A stretch of DNA of 42,980 nucleotides from Verrucomicrobiota bacterium (GCA_003218475.1 QHNR01000011.1:1-42980), one strand, 5' to 3'; positions 7,213 through 17,207 are shown, numbered from the stretch's first letter. The notes: a model not told the origin generated them from the letters alone. Numbers and translations are program-made.

Positions 7213-9053
7213 CAGCGAAGAGGGAGCTGGATTGTGCTCGCGTGCGTAGCGTCGTGATAGATCTGCACGTGACAGGTGCGCGCGTCCTTCGCCGTCTCCT
7301 CAGCAACGACTCCCCCAAGCAATAATTCTTTGCCAAGAAATCGAAATTCACTGCGGTGACGACCAGACGCAGGCGGCTGCCTTTCATTAGTTGTCGCGCG
7401 ATGAACAATCCTGGGTTGAAATCGCATTTCAAAATCTCGCCCGACTTAACGAGCCTGGCTTCGCGCAACGACTCGCGGTAGCGCAGCCGGCCCAGGGAGC
7501 TCCACAACGCGATTGTTGTTCCGTCCGGCTGGACTTCGTAAAGATCGCACTCAAGATCGACATCGGGAGTATCGATTGAGAGCCATAGGGTCACCGCGGG
7601 ACAACCAACCAGCGGCGTCTCATTTGGCAATGGATCCGTATGATACACCAAACCATCATTAGCGATGCTGAGCGCAAACGTCTGATCGATTGCGGCGGTT
7701 TTGTCTTTCGGGTCGATTCCTTCAACGAATTCGCCGCGGTGTGTGTCCAGCGGATCATATGTGAATTTGTCGGCGCCGTCAGTCGGCTGCATTTCAGTTA
7801 GCGCGCCGGAACGAAATACTCCATTGGCATCGCCGTCCTTCGACACGAGATAAAATGTTTTCGCATTAGCAAATCAATGCACCGAAATCATCGGCGTACT
7901 TGCATTCGCCGTTTGCGCCGGAGTTGCTTGGGGGGAGGAGATAATATGCGACGCGGCTCCTGAGAAATGGCGGCTTCGGGCCCCTTTTCATCGTCCAGTC
8001 GTACCACTGGCGATGCAGATCATTAAGGTCGACAATCGCAGCCGGACCAAATTTTACTCCGGCGACCTCATCGGTCGGCGTACGCGTGCCGGCATGGTCC
8101 CACGGACCGATGATCAGAAAATGTTTCGCTCGTGCTTCCGGCGATGCTTTCGCAATGTGATCCCGGTAAAACGTGAGCGCCCCCAGTTCATCGCCATCAT
8201 ATTGGCCGGTAATCGTCAGGATCGGCAATGCGATTTTTTGAAACTGATCGCGCGCCGGAAGCATCGCGTCGTAGTACGCGTTGACCATGGGATGTTTGAG
8301 AATGCGCTGGAAATTGACGGAGGGATTTCCGACAAAGGAATCGAGCGATTTAAATGGAAGGTGTTTCTTGTAGGCGTCCAAGAATTTCGTGCGCCAGAAT
8401 TTGGAATCAGCGAAAAGATTGTTCTGTGCTGCCCGGCCACTTGTGAGCGTGAACCACTGCACGTCGTAAGTCATCCCGATGTTGTTGTAGGATGGATAAT
8501 CGAGGCCAGGATGCGCGGCTGCCGCGGGGACAATCGTCGCCAGATGCGGCGGGGATTCTTTCGCTGTAGCCCACTGGTCGAACCCCGCGTAAGACCCACC
8601 CCACATCGCGACTTTACCGTCGCAGAAAGGCTGCTTCGCAAGCCACTCGACGACGTCGTGACCGTCGCGCGGTTCATTTGCAAATGGCTCAAAGTCGCCG
8701 CCGGAATTTCCACGACCGCGGACATCCACGAGCGCGAACGCATAACCATGCGACGCGAAGTAGGCGCCGCGGGCGTGATAGGTATCTGAAATGTAGGGCG
8801 TGAGCGTGAAGATCACTGGCGTCTTTTGTGGCGATCCATCGGGTGTTTTCGGCAAATACAGCGTTGCGTTCAGTTCGACTTGGTCGCGCATCGGAATCTT
8901 AACACCCCATCGGAGATCGTAATCTGCGGGAGGTTTCGATGGCGATGGCGCTGGACTGGGAGACTGCGCTTGCAGCATTCCACAGGTCCCAATCGTCAGA
9001 GCAACGAGCAGATGTAAGGAAGCGGCACGGATGCCGCTCAACGCTTTTGTCAT
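7212..9053 (-). pseudogene. CocE/NonD-family exported hydrolase, split by two frameshifts
   Basis: This is a serine hydrolase of the X-Pro dipeptidyl-peptidase (S15)/CocE type, acting on esters or proline peptides. Start ATG 9053 opens on a signal peptide (MTKALSGIRAASLHLLVALT) and a Pro/Ser linker. The catalytic triad is visible: Ser in WGGSYAG (near residue 154), Asp in QYDGDE (near 286), His in GPWDHAG (near 320). The frame breaks near 7868-7871, where one extra base in a TTT run stops translation after GALIC; homology resumes as NAKTFYLVSKDG. It breaks again at the G run 7311-7315, where one missing G separates AKNYC from GGVVAEETAKDARTCHVQIYHD. The two indels cancel, giving 613 codons, the expected length. 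This suggests sequencing error or homopolymer slippage rather than long decay. Confidence 0.85.
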
Positions 9054-9292
9054 GCGAGGATTGAAGCGAAGCGCCCGACGGAAACAAGGGTTGCTTTGAG
9101 TACCCAAAAGCGACGCGAAGACGCGTGCGCACTCCTAAAGTCCGCCATCGGACGGACTCGTCCCGTGGCGAGCTTTCGCGAAGCCTAACCAGGCGTCCGG
9201 TGAAATTTCGCACGGAGTGCTTTTGGAGTGCAATGCGTCCTCGCATCGCTTTCATGATTTGCAGGAAAGCGTGTTTACGAGACGATAGATAA
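9054..9292. other. Divergent intergenic region
   Basis: This separates the minus-strand exported-protein operon from the DUF2723 gene. I see no gene. It holds repetitive, repeat-like sequence around 9110-9235, with GGAGTGC occurring twice within 20 bases. A possible promoter for the rightward gene is TTGCAG (9259-9264), a 16-base spacer and a poor -10 GACGAT (9281-9286), ending 6 bases before ATG 9293. Confidence 0.4.
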
Positions 9293-11413
9293 ATGGCCCG
9301 CCGATTCTCGAGCAGTGTGCAATTGCAAAAAGCGATGGCTCCGAAAACGGCGTCAAAACCTCCCCGCGAGCGGAACGAAGAGACTATCCCATGGTTTCGG
9401 ACAGAGCTGTTCTGCACTAGTGCAGTATTTCTCGTCGCGCTTCTCCTTTATTGCTGCACGCTGGCGCCCACAGTCACGCTGACCGACAGCGGCGAATTGA
9501 TAGTGGTCGCTCACGGGCTCGGTGTCGCGCATCCACCGGGCGTCCCTCTCTGGATCATGCTTGCCCATCTTGCATCGCTTGTGCCACTGGGAAATGTCGC
9601 GGTGCGAATCAATTTTTCGTCCGCTCTTTTCGCAGCGCTCGCTTCCGCAATGCTCACTCTGGTGGTGGCGGAGTTAATAATCACGGCTTCATATCTCCGG
9701 AAGACGAAGGAGCGAGGTGCGCGGAATAAGAGAAAGACTGCGGATTCCGCGGTCGACCCCGTTTTGACTTTCGCGCCTGCGGTTGGCGCAGGGCTGCTGA
9801 TGGCATTTTCACGCACGCTTTGGTCGTATGCGACAATTGCCGAGGTTTATACTCTCAACACGCTGCTGATCCTCACAGTTTTCTTTCTGATGCTTCGGTG
9901 GCGGCGGTGCATCGTTGCAGATCAAACGAATATCAGCTCAGCGATTACGATCCACGACAGTTGGCTTTATGCCGCCGCGCTCGTTTTTGGGTTGGCGCTG
10001 GGAGTTCATCACGTCACGGTCGGGCTGACGCTCCCCGCCCTTGGGGTTCTCGTCTGCAGGACCGAGGGCCTGAGATTTTTTACCAGCCGCCGGTTGCTGT
10101 ATGCCGCGCTGATTTCGATTGCCGCGCTGCTCGCTGTTTATGCCTATTTGCCGTTTGCAGCCTGGCGATCCCCGGTCATTAACTGGGGCAATCCGCGTTC
10201 ACTGCAAGAGATTTGGTGGCATGTAACCGGCCGCCAATATCGCGTGTTCCTCTCCTTTAGTCCGTCAATGATGGGAACCCAGTTTTTTGAATTTTGCCGA
10301 ATGCTCCTGCGCGAATTCGGACCTGCGTGGCTTCCTTTGTCCCTTGTTTTGGCCTTTGCCGGGTTGCGGAGCGCTTTCAGGCAGGACCGCACAAGTTTTT
10401 GGTTTCTGTTGTTTATCGTCATGGCCGATTTGGCTTACGCCCTGAGCTACGAAATTGCGGAAGACAAAGACGCCTATTATTTACCTACGTTCATTTCGGT
10501 CGCGATTGCCGCCGGGTTTGGTATCCGTTGGTTGATTCAGCTGAACGCGTCCAAGGCAATGGCGTTACAAAAAACGTACTGGGTCGCTGCAGCTGCTGTT
10601 CTACTCACATCTGCGACAGCGTTCGCGGCGAATTGGCCGTTCAACGATCGGAGGCATTACTTCATCGGAGGCGATTATGTCGAAAATCTGCTCAGCACAA
10701 TCGAGCCAAACGGGCTGTTACTTACACAAGATTGGCAGGTCGCCGGCCCAATGTTTTATGAACAGGAGGTGGAACGACGCCGGACCGACGTCAAAGTTGT
10801 CGATATCAATTTGCTGCGCCGCTCGTGGTACTTCGATTATCTCAAACGCGCTCATCCCGGTCTGGTCGAGCGATCGCGCGACAGGATTGACCCATACGTT
10901 GAGGACCTCAAAGAATGGGAGCGCGATCCCGGGGCTTTCGCTCAGAGCCAGCCGCTCACTCAAAAGATTAGCGTGGCTTTTTTGGAGATGGTTCGGTCAA
11001 TCGTCACGAGCGAAATCAGGTTCGCGCCAGTTTATTTAACGAATGACGTGCTGGCCGCCAACCAATTGAACAGTTATCTGACACAATGGATTCCTCAAAC
11101 CTATCAACTTATTCCAGAAGGCCTCGTTTTTTGCCTCGCGAGCGACCAGAGTTTTCACGACTCGCCAGACCCGCACCTCCAGACTCGCGGTCTGGCTGAT
11201 GGGACGATCCGATTCGAGAAAGACGACGTGGTTAACCTGAAGGTGTTGCCCACCTATACCAGCATGCTCGTTAATCGCGGACGTTACCTGGCTTTGTTCA
11301 ATCAAGACGAGCGCGCCATCCTTGCATTCAAGGAAGCGCTCGCGCTCAATCCCGGAGTCGCCGCGGCGCGAGAAGGGCTTGCGCAAAGCGAGGCGAAACT
11401 GCGCAAGCCTTAA
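9293..11413 (+). CDS. DUF2723-family polytopic membrane protein (glycosyltransferase-like)
   Basis: The 706 residues include a strong DUF2723 signature at about 56-83 (LAPTVTLTDSGEL, then GVAHPPGVPL). The D near the first luminal loop and the PPG motif resemble GT-C glycosyltransferases such as protein O-mannosyltransferases. Around ten hydrophobic helices span residues 38-450. The soluble C-terminal part ends in a TPR-like helix pair (NQDERAILAFKEALALNPG). ATG 9293 is used, but ATG 9335 (MAPKTAS) is an equally plausible start. A role in envelope glycosylation fits the fold but is inferred. Confidence 0.8.
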   Translation: MARRFSSSVQLQKAMAPKTASKPPRERNEETIPWFRTELFCTSAVFLVALLLYCCTLAPTVTLTDSGELIVVAHGLGVAHPPGVPLWIMLAHLASLVPLGNVAVRINFSSALFAALASAMLTLVVAELIITASYLRKTKERGARNKRKTADSAVDPVLTFAPAVGAGLLMAFSRTLWSYATIAEVYTLNTLLILTVFFLMLRWRRCIVADQTNISSAITIHDSWLYAAALVFGLALGVHHVTVGLTLPALGVLVCRTEGLRFFTSRRLLYAALISIAALLAVYAYLPFAAWRSPVINWGNPRSLQEIWWHVTGRQYRVFLSFSPSMMGTQFFEFCRMLLREFGPAWLPLSLVLAFAGLRSAFRQDRTSFWFLLFIVMADLAYALSYEIAEDKDAYYLPTFISVAIAAGFGIRWLIQLNASKAMALQKTYWVAAAAVLLTSATAFAANWPFNDRRHYFIGGDYVENLLSTIEPNGLLLTQDWQVAGPMFYEQEVERRRTDVKVVDINLLRRSWYFDYLKRAHPGLVERSRDRIDPYVEDLKEWERDPGAFAQSQPLTQKISVAFLEMVRSIVTSEIRFAPVYLTNDVLAANQLNSYLTQWIPQTYQLIPEGLVFCLASDQSFHDSPDPHLQTRGLADGTIRFEKDDVVNLKVLPTYTSMLVNRGRYLALFNQDERAILAFKEALALNPGVAAAREGLAQSEAKLRKP

Positions 11414-11490
11414 CACTAAATGGCAACTTGCCTGCCACGTTTGCACATTCCTTCCTTGCCAGCGTTCCACATCGCTTCTAAACGAGCGGG

Positions 11491-12861
11491 ATGAAAATCA
11501 CGTCTTGTATTTTTTTAGTTTCTCTGTGTTTCGGCGTGTCGGCGCACGCGGCCGATCAATCAATCGCGCTTAAAGCCGCACGGATGTTCGACGGTAAATC
11601 GAACGCGCTCGCGCAAAACGCCGTCGTTATCGTACTCGGCGACAAAATTGTCGATGCGGGAAGCAACTTGCCGATTCCCAATGACGCACAGGTAATCGAC
11701 CTCGGCGACGCGACGCTTTCGCCAGGTTTCATGGATGCGCACACGCATCTGACACTTGATTTTTCCGGCGATTACAATCTGCTTCGGTTGAGAGAGGTCG
11801 ACCTCAACGTCTCGGAGCAAGCCATCATTGCCACGGCGCACGCGCGCGCCACTGTTGAGGCGGGCTTCACTACCGTGCGCGACCTTGGCAGCCATTTCGT
11901 CGGCAGCCGCGAATTTGTCGACGTCGCGCTACGTAACTCGATCAATAAGGGGGTGGTCGTGGGCCCACGAATGCTAGTCGCGACGAAAGGCATCGGCGCC
12001 ACTGGCGGACATTTTGATCCCACCAGCGGGTTTCGCGATTTTCTTTTTGGACGTGAGCCGGACTATACAGACGGCATTGCGGATGGCCCTGATGAAATTC
12101 GAAAGGCGGTGCGGTTTGAGGTGAAGAATGGGGCGGATGTCATCAAGGCCGCAGTTTCTGGCGGCGTACTTTCACTCGCCGACGAAGTGGACACTCCGCA
12201 GTTGACGCCGGCTGAAATGGCGGCGTTGGTCGATGAATCGCATCGCTTACGCAAGAGAGTGGCTGTGCATTGTCATGGCGACCAGGCGGCGCACGAGGCG
12301 ATTGAGGCAGGCGTCGATTCGATTGAGCACGGTTCTTTTATGAAACCAGAAACGCTCACGATGATGAAAAAAAAGGGAACATTCCTTACGCCCACACTGA
12401 TGGCGACGGAATGGATCATGAATAAAATCGATAATTACCCGCAGGCACTACAGGTGAAAGGCAAAGCAGCAGCAGCGGCGCGCTCGAAGATGTTTCGCAA
12501 CGCACTGAAATTAGGCGTAAGAATTTCTTTCGGCACAGACGCCGCTGTTTTTCCGCATGGTCAGAACGCAAAGGAATTCAAACTAATGGTCGACCTCGGA
12601 ATGACACCCGTCGATGCATTGAAATCCGCGACCGCAAACGACGCCGAGCTTCTGGGAATCGGACAAAAGGTCGGCACGCTGGAAAAAGGCAAACTGGCCG
12701 ACGTCATTGCTATGCCGGGCGATCCGACTTCAGACATTACTGTAACCGAGCGCGTTTTGTTCGTGATGAAGGAGGGCAAAATTATTCGACGGGGCGCGCC
12801 GACAGTGCAAGGAATTTCCGAATCCACAACGCCGCCAGACATCGCAGCGCCGGTCGATTGA
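11491..12861 (+). CDS. Exported metal-dependent amidohydrolase (imidazolonepropionase-like)
   Basis: The product has 456 residues with a signal peptide (MKITSCIFLVSLCFGVSAHA). The TIM-barrel amidohydrolase ligands are present: DAHTHL (His84, His86), a candidate bridging lysine in VIKAAVSGG (Lys219), HCHG (His260), SIEHGS (His280) and GTDA (Asp350). The C-terminal GTLEKGKLADVIAMPGDP belongs to the beta-sandwich that accompanies the barrel. Exported members often act on N-acyl amino acids or proline dipeptides, which would fit the exported peptidase-like genes nearby. The substrate cannot be read from sequence. The last gene before the rplA promoter. Confidence 0.88.
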   Translation: MKITSCIFLVSLCFGVSAHAADQSIALKAARMFDGKSNALAQNAVVIVLGDKIVDAGSNLPIPNDAQVIDLGDATLSPGFMDAHTHLTLDFSGDYNLLRLREVDLNVSEQAIIATAHARATVEAGFTTVRDLGSHFVGSREFVDVALRNSINKGVVVGPRMLVATKGIGATGGHFDPTSGFRDFLFGREPDYTDGIADGPDEIRKAVRFEVKNGADVIKAAVSGGVLSLADEVDTPQLTPAEMAALVDESHRLRKRVAVHCHGDQAAHEAIEAGVDSIEHGSFMKPETLTMMKKKGTFLTPTLMATEWIMNKIDNYPQALQVKGKAAAAARSKMFRNALKLGVRISFGTDAAVFPHGQNAKEFKLMVDLGMTPVDALKSATANDAELLGIGQKVGTLEKGKLADVIAMPGDPTSDITVTERVLFVMKEGKIIRRGAPTVQGISESTTPPDIAAPVD

Positions 12862-12892
12862 TGCGCCCGTGGCAATTTATTGGCGTAAAGTT

Positions 12893-12920
12893 TTGACAAG
12901 GCGGCGATCGCCGCTACTTT
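12893..12920 (+). promoter_or_regulatory. Promoter for rplA-rplJ-rplL with a palindrome in the spacer
   Basis: A consensus TTGACA (12893-12898), a 16-base spacer and TACTTT (12915-12920). The spacer contains the perfect 14-base palindrome GCGGCGATCGCCGC (12901-12914), operator-like in position. The predicted leader before rplA is about 80 bases, enough for L1 autogenous control. Confidence 0.6.
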
Positions 12921-13005
12921 CCGTGCTCCGCTCGTGGATGAGACGGGCGGTTTTAAGCAGGAGCCTGGTTGCTGCCAAGTAACCGGGCATTTGAACTGCA
13001 CTAAA

Positions 13006-13707
13006 ATGCAAACGAATCGAAGCAAACGTTATCGCGCCGCTGCTGAGCAGGTCGATCGAGGCAAGACTTACAGTCTTCCCGATGCTGTCTCGACGCTAAA
13101 GAAATTTCCGCCGACAAAGTTTGATCAGACGGTGACGGTTTCGTTCCGACTCGGCGTGGATCCCAAGCAATCTGATCAAATGGTGCGCGGGACCTGCCCA
13201 CTTCCGCATGGGAGTGGAAAACAGGTGCGCGTACTTGTTTTCGCCGAAGGGGAGGGGGCAAAGGCAGCCAAAGAAGCCGGGGCGGAATTTGTGGGAATGA
13301 AAGATCTGATTCAGAAGTGCCAGGAAGGCTTTCAGGATTTTGATGTGGCGATCGCTACGCCTGCGGCAATGGCTGAAGTGCGTAAGCTGGGCAAGGTCTT
13401 GGGGCCTCGCGGGTTAATGCCTAATCCAAGAACCGGGACCGTGACCGATGACACTGCGAAAGCTGTGCAGGAGGTGAAGGCGGGCCGCGTAGAATTCAAG
13501 CTCGACAAGAATGGCAATGTTGCGGTCCCAGTCGGAAAATTTTCCTTTGAAGAAAAAGCGCTTATAGAAAATGGAACCGCAGTAATCGAAGCCGTTGTGC
13601 GGGCTCGTCCGGCGACAGCTAAGGGTCGCTACCTTGAAGGGGTGACAGTCAGTGCGACCATGTCGCCAGGAGTCCGCGTCGATCCTGCACCGTATTTGAA
13701 TAGTTAG
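13006..13707 (+). CDS. rplA: 50S ribosomal protein L1
   Basis: L1 forms the mobile stalk at the E site. The 233 residues carry [20 protein letters not shown] at the N-terminus and the core [19 protein letters not shown] near residues 127-145. ATG 13006 (MQTNRSKRY) is preferred because it matches the family N-terminus; upstream ATG 12934 would add 24 residues lying in the promoter leader. No good Shine-Dalgarno is visible. Separation from rplK by accessory genes explains the dedicated promoter. rplJ follows 25 bases later. Confidence 0.96.
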   Translation: MQTNRSKRYRAAAEQVDRGKTYSLPDAVSTLKKFPPTKFDQTVTVSFRLGVDPKQSDQMVRGTCPLPHGSGKQVRVLVFAEGEGAKAAKEAGAEFVGMKDLIQKCQEGFQDFDVAIATPAAMAEVRKLGKVLGPRGLMPNPRTGTVTDDTAKAVQEVKAGRVEFKLDKNGNVAVPVGKFSFEEKALIENGTAVIEAVVRARPATAKGRYLEGVTVSATMSPGVRVDPAPYLNS

Positions 13708-13732
13708 GTAAAACCAGTCACGTCAAAACTAA

Positions 13733-14266
13733 ATGCGATCCGAAAAAGCCAGCATAGTTGCAGATCTGTCCGATAAATTGAAGCGCTCGCCTTTCGTGCT
13801 TGTGACCGATTATCAGCACATGAAGGTCGCTGATTTCAGCGAATTGCGGAACCGACTGGCGCCAACAGGCGCGGAAATGCACGTGGTGAAAAACAATTTC
13901 CTCAAGCGCGCCATGGCGGATTCCGGTTTGCCCGATGTTAGTGATCAATTAGTAGGCCAGACGGCAGTTGTCACAGGCGAGCAAGACGTGGCGCCCGTCG
14001 CAAAGATTTTCAAGACGTTTGCGACTGAATTTAAAATCGCGGCGCTCAAGATTGGTTTTGTTGATCGCACCGTTCTCTCCACGGCAGAATTGGAGACATT
14101 GGCAGAATTGCCCGCACGCGACGTTTTGCAGGCGCAGTTGCTCGGATTGCTTCTATCTCCGGCCACGAAATTGGTGCGTATATTGAGCGAGCCCGGCGCA
14201 GCATTGGCGCGGTTATTGAATGCAAAAGCTCAAAAGGAAGGAAAACCAGCGGAGGCAAGTGCATAG
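13733..14266 (+). CDS. rplJ: 50S ribosomal protein L10
   Basis: L10 anchors the L7/L12 stalk on the ribosome. The 177 residues show the typical N-terminal half (FVLVTDYQHMKVADFSELRN, then GAEMHVVKNNFLKRAM). The C-terminal helix, LLSPATKLVRILSEPGAALA and onward, binds the L7/L12 dimers. The length is standard. It lies between rplA and rplL as in the conserved stalk operon. A 119-base gap precedes rplL. Confidence 0.96.
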   Translation: MRSEKASIVADLSDKLKRSPFVLVTDYQHMKVADFSELRNRLAPTGAEMHVVKNNFLKRAMADSGLPDVSDQLVGQTAVVTGEQDVAPVAKIFKTFATEFKIAALKIGFVDRTVLSTAELETLAELPARDVLQAQLLGLLLSPATKLVRILSEPGAALARLLNAKAQKEGKPAEASA

Positions 14267-14385
14267 AAGATTTCGCGCCGCTTTTGGCGGTGCGAGTAAC
14301 CAAAACGAAAACTGACCGGGTCGGCGGCTGTCGATCTTGATTCTTCGAAGGCTTTCGGAGGCGGCAATTGGAGGAAAGATACAAC

Positions 14386-14781
14386 ATGGCAGATACAGAC
14401 AAATTGGTGGAACAACTCAGCAACCTGTCGGTGCTGGAGATTGCTGGATTGGTCAAGCAGCTTGAGGAAAAATGGGGAGTGAGCGCGGCCGCGCCGGTGG
14501 CGATGGCGGCCGGTCCCGCTTCAGCGGGCGCACCTGGCGGAACAGCAGCTCCAGCGGCTGAGGAGAAGACCACGTTTGACGTGATCCTCACAGAAATGGG
14601 CGCAAACAAGATCGCTGTGATCAAGGAGGTCCGCAGCGCAGTCCCGGGGCTTGGTTTGGCGGAAGCGAAGGCGCTCGTAGAAGGAGCGCCCAAAACGATC
14701 AAGGAAGGTGTGACGAAGCAGGAGGGTGACGAGATCAAGAAAAAGATCGAAGCTGCGGGTGCAAAAGTCGAAATCAAATAA
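14386..14781 (+). CDS. rplL: 50S ribosomal protein L7/L12
   Basis: L7/L12 is the multicopy stalk protein that recruits translation factors. The start ATG 14386 ([19 protein letters not shown]) is decided by the strong Shine-Dalgarno GGAGGAAA at 14370-14377; an ATG 18 bases upstream overlaps that site and is rejected. The 131 residues have the N-terminal dimerisation helices, an Ala/Gly/Pro hinge (about 38-62) and the C-terminal factor-binding domain ([20 protein letters not shown]). Confidence 0.97.
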   Translation: MADTDKLVEQLSNLSVLEIAGLVKQLEEKWGVSAAAPVAMAAGPASAGAPGGTAAPAAEEKTTFDVILTEMGANKIAVIKEVRSAVPGLGLAEAKALVEGAPKTIKEGVTKQEGDEIKKKIEAAGAKVEIK

Positions 14782-15056
14782 GTAATCCGGTTTTAAGCGG
14801 CCGCGAGGCAGGAAAGTACTTGCGCCTCGCTGTATTCGGAGTAGGGTTGGATTTGGTTAAAGCTAGGTAGGCGTATTTTTAACCCGGCGCTAAAAGGCAA
14901 AGCACATTATTGGCAACGAGACGGGGTCGTCAATTTGACAGGACGCTGTTTCGATGTCATTTTTGCGTCCCTCGCTCGTCGTTGAACCGGTAAAATCTTG
15001 TCCGCGTCGGCCCGCGTTTTGGTGTGGTCGCTGCGAGGCTCTTCATCTTAGTGACT
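14782..15056 (+). promoter_or_regulatory. rplL-rpoB spacer with attenuator-like hairpin and possible rpoB promoter
   Basis: GCGAGGC (14803-14809) and GCCTCGC (14824-14830) form a perfect 7-bp stem without a U-tract, resembling the partial attenuator/processing site seen between rplL and rpoB in other bacteria. A consensus TTGACA sits at 14935-14940. A weak -10 (CATTTT, 14958-14963, spacer 17) would give rpoBC its own promoter with a leader near 90 bases. Confidence 0.45.
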
Positions 15057-17198
15057 ATGTCGGAACGCATTTACTTTGGAAGCATCAAGGAAGGCATCGA
15101 ACCGCCAAATCTGATCGAGGTTCAGGCCAATTCATACGTCGATTTCCTCCAGAAAGACGTCCCTTACGCAAAACGGAAAAATCAGGGGCTCCAGGCTGTT
15201 TTCAAGGAGGTTTTCCCAATCGAAAGCTACGACGAGAAAGCGGTCCTCGATTTTAGTCACTTTGACATTGGGGATCCGAAATTGACGGCACTGGAAGCGC
15301 AGCGCGAAGGCCAGACCTATAGCGCGCCGTTGCACGTCACTTTCCAATTGCGAGAAGAAAAAGGCACGAAGGAAGAGAAGGTCTACATGGGTGAAATTCC
15401 GCTCATGACGCCTCAGGGTACGTTCGTCATTAACGGCGCGGAGCGCGTGGTTGTAAGTCAGTTGCACCGCTCCCCCGGAATCGCTTTCGAATCAACCGTT
15501 CACGTCAATGGCAAGGTGCTCTACAGCTTCAGGATCATTCCGGACAGAGGTTCGTGGATCGAGGTGCAATTTGATACCGCTGATCTTCTTTACATCTATC
15601 TCGATCGCCGAAAGCGGCGCCGCAAATTTCTCGCCACCACGTTCCTGCGTGCGCTCGGCTACGGCTCTGACGAAGACGTCATCAAATTATTTTACAACAT
15701 CGAGACCCTGAAGCTGAGCGATAAACTCGATGAAGAGAAGCTAGCCACGAAGGTCCTGACTTCAGAAATCCGCGACGGCGAAGTGACGGTCGCGCGAGCT
15801 TTCGAACCGCTCACTCTGGCAACTGTTCGCCAGATCATAGCGCTCAAGATCACCGAGGTGAAAGTTATCGATATCTCGAATGACGACACAATCGTAAAGG
15901 CGCTGAGAAAAGACCCAGCGCACGATCAGGAAGAGGCGCTCAAAGACATCTACCGCCGTCTTCGACCGGGCGATCCCCCAACAGTCGCTAATGCCCGTGC
16001 TTTGCTCAAAAGACTCTTTTTCGACCCGAAGAAATACGATCTTGGCCGTGTCGGCCGGTACAAGATCAATCAAAAACTTGGGATCAATATCGATCCGACG
16101 GAACGTATTCTGACCGACAAAGACTTTATCGCGGCGATCAAATATTTGATCAATTTGCGTCGCGGGGAAGGCACGCTTGATGATATCGATCACCTCGGCA
16201 GTCGGCGTGTCCGCACCGTGGGCGAATTGCTGGCGAACCAATGCCGCGTGGGTCTGGCGCGCACTGAGCGTCTGGTCAAAGAGCGCATGACCCTTTTCGA
16301 CATCAACGTAGATGGGATGACCCCGCAGAAGCTGATTAATCCAAAGGCGCTCAGCGCGGTGATCCGAGATTTCTTTGGACGTTCGCAGCTTTCGCAGTTC
16401 ATGGATCAAACAAATCCGCTCGCGGAATTGACGCACAAACGCCGCTTGTCGGCACTTGGACCTGGAGGTCTCAGCCGGGAGCGTGCGGGATTCGAAGTGC
16501 GCGACGTTCATCCTTCGCATTACGGGCGCATTTGCCCGATCGAGACTCCGGAAGGGCCAAACATCGGGTTGATTAGCTCGATGAGCACGTTTGCCCGCAT
16601 CAACGAGTTCGGTTTCATCGAGACGCCTTATAGGAAGGTGGAAAAGGGCCGTGTGACGGACGAGATAGAATATCTTACCGCTGATCGAGAAGAGAATTTC
16701 CTCGTGGCGCAAGCCAATGCGCCTATTGACGGACGTGGCCATTTCACCGGGGAAAAGGTATCTGTTCGCTATCGTGGCGATTTTCTTGAAGTTGATCCCG
16801 CCAAAGTGAATTACATGGATGTGTCCCCGAAGCAGCTCGTCTCGGTGGCAGCGGGTCTCATTCCGTTCCTTGAACACGACGACGCAAACCGGGCGCTGAT
16901 GGGTTCCAACATGCAACGCCAGGGTGTGCCGCTGGTTGTTTCCGAGGCGCCACTCGTAGGCACTGGGCTGGAAGAAAAGGTGGCACGAGACTCGCACGCT
17001 GTTGTTCTGGCCATCGAGAGCGGCAAGGTCGCTTCAGTCACAGCGGATCAAATTGTTGTCACCAAAGATGGTCACCTGCCCGAAAGCAAAAGGAAACTTA
17101 AGACCGACCCGGAAGCTGGGATTTACGTTTACGAACTCCGCAAGTTCATGCGCTCAAACGCCGGCACGTGCGTAAATCAGAAGCCGATCGTGCGCTAA
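15057..17198 (+). CDS. rpoB: RNA polymerase beta subunit, N-terminal part (frame ends at in-frame TAA)
   Basis: The N-terminal 713 residues of beta. ATG 15057 (MSERIYFGSIKEG) is chosen over the upstream GTG 15024 because it matches the family N-terminus. The rifampicin pocket is conserved: GRSQLSQFMDQTNPLAELTH, then KRRLSALGPGG, with the Asp, His and Ser whose substitution gives resistance elsewhere all unchanged. RPLV-region homologue MQRQGVPLV is also present. The frame stops at TAA 17196-17198 after CVNQKPIVR, where other beta subunits simply continue (a basic or aliphatic residue, then G). The same frame resumes at once as [20 protein letters not shown] change of one base (AAA to TAA) would explain it. 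Together with the next entry it makes one normal-length beta. Confidence 0.93.
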   Translation: MSERIYFGSIKEGIEPPNLIEVQANSYVDFLQKDVPYAKRKNQGLQAVFKEVFPIESYDEKAVLDFSHFDIGDPKLTALEAQREGQTYSAPLHVTFQLREEKGTKEEKVYMGEIPLMTPQGTFVINGAERVVVSQLHRSPGIAFESTVHVNGKVLYSFRIIPDRGSWIEVQFDTADLLYIYLDRRKRRRKFLATTFLRALGYGSDEDVIKLFYNIETLKLSDKLDEEKLATKVLTSEIRDGEVTVARAFEPLTLATVRQIIALKITEVKVIDISNDDTIVKALRKDPAHDQEEALKDIYRRLRPGDPPTVANARALLKRLFFDPKKYDLGRVGRYKINQKLGINIDPTERILTDKDFIAAIKYLINLRRGEGTLDDIDHLGSRRVRTVGELLANQCRVGLARTERLVKERMTLFDINVDGMTPQKLINPKALSAVIRDFFGRSQLSQFMDQTNPLAELTHKRRLSALGPGGLSRERAGFEVRDVHPSHYGRICPIETPEGPNIGLISSMSTFARINEFGFIETPYRKVEKGRVTDEIEYLTADREENFLVAQANAPIDGRGHFTGEKVSVRYRGDFLEVDPAKVNYMDVSPKQLVSVAAGLIPFLEHDDANRALMGSNMQRQGVPLVVSEAPLVGTGLEEKVARDSHAVVLAIESGKVASVTADQIVVTKDGHLPESKRKLKTDPEAGIYVYELRKFMRSNAGTCVNQKPIVR

Positions 17199-17207
17199 GG
17201 CCAGCAC

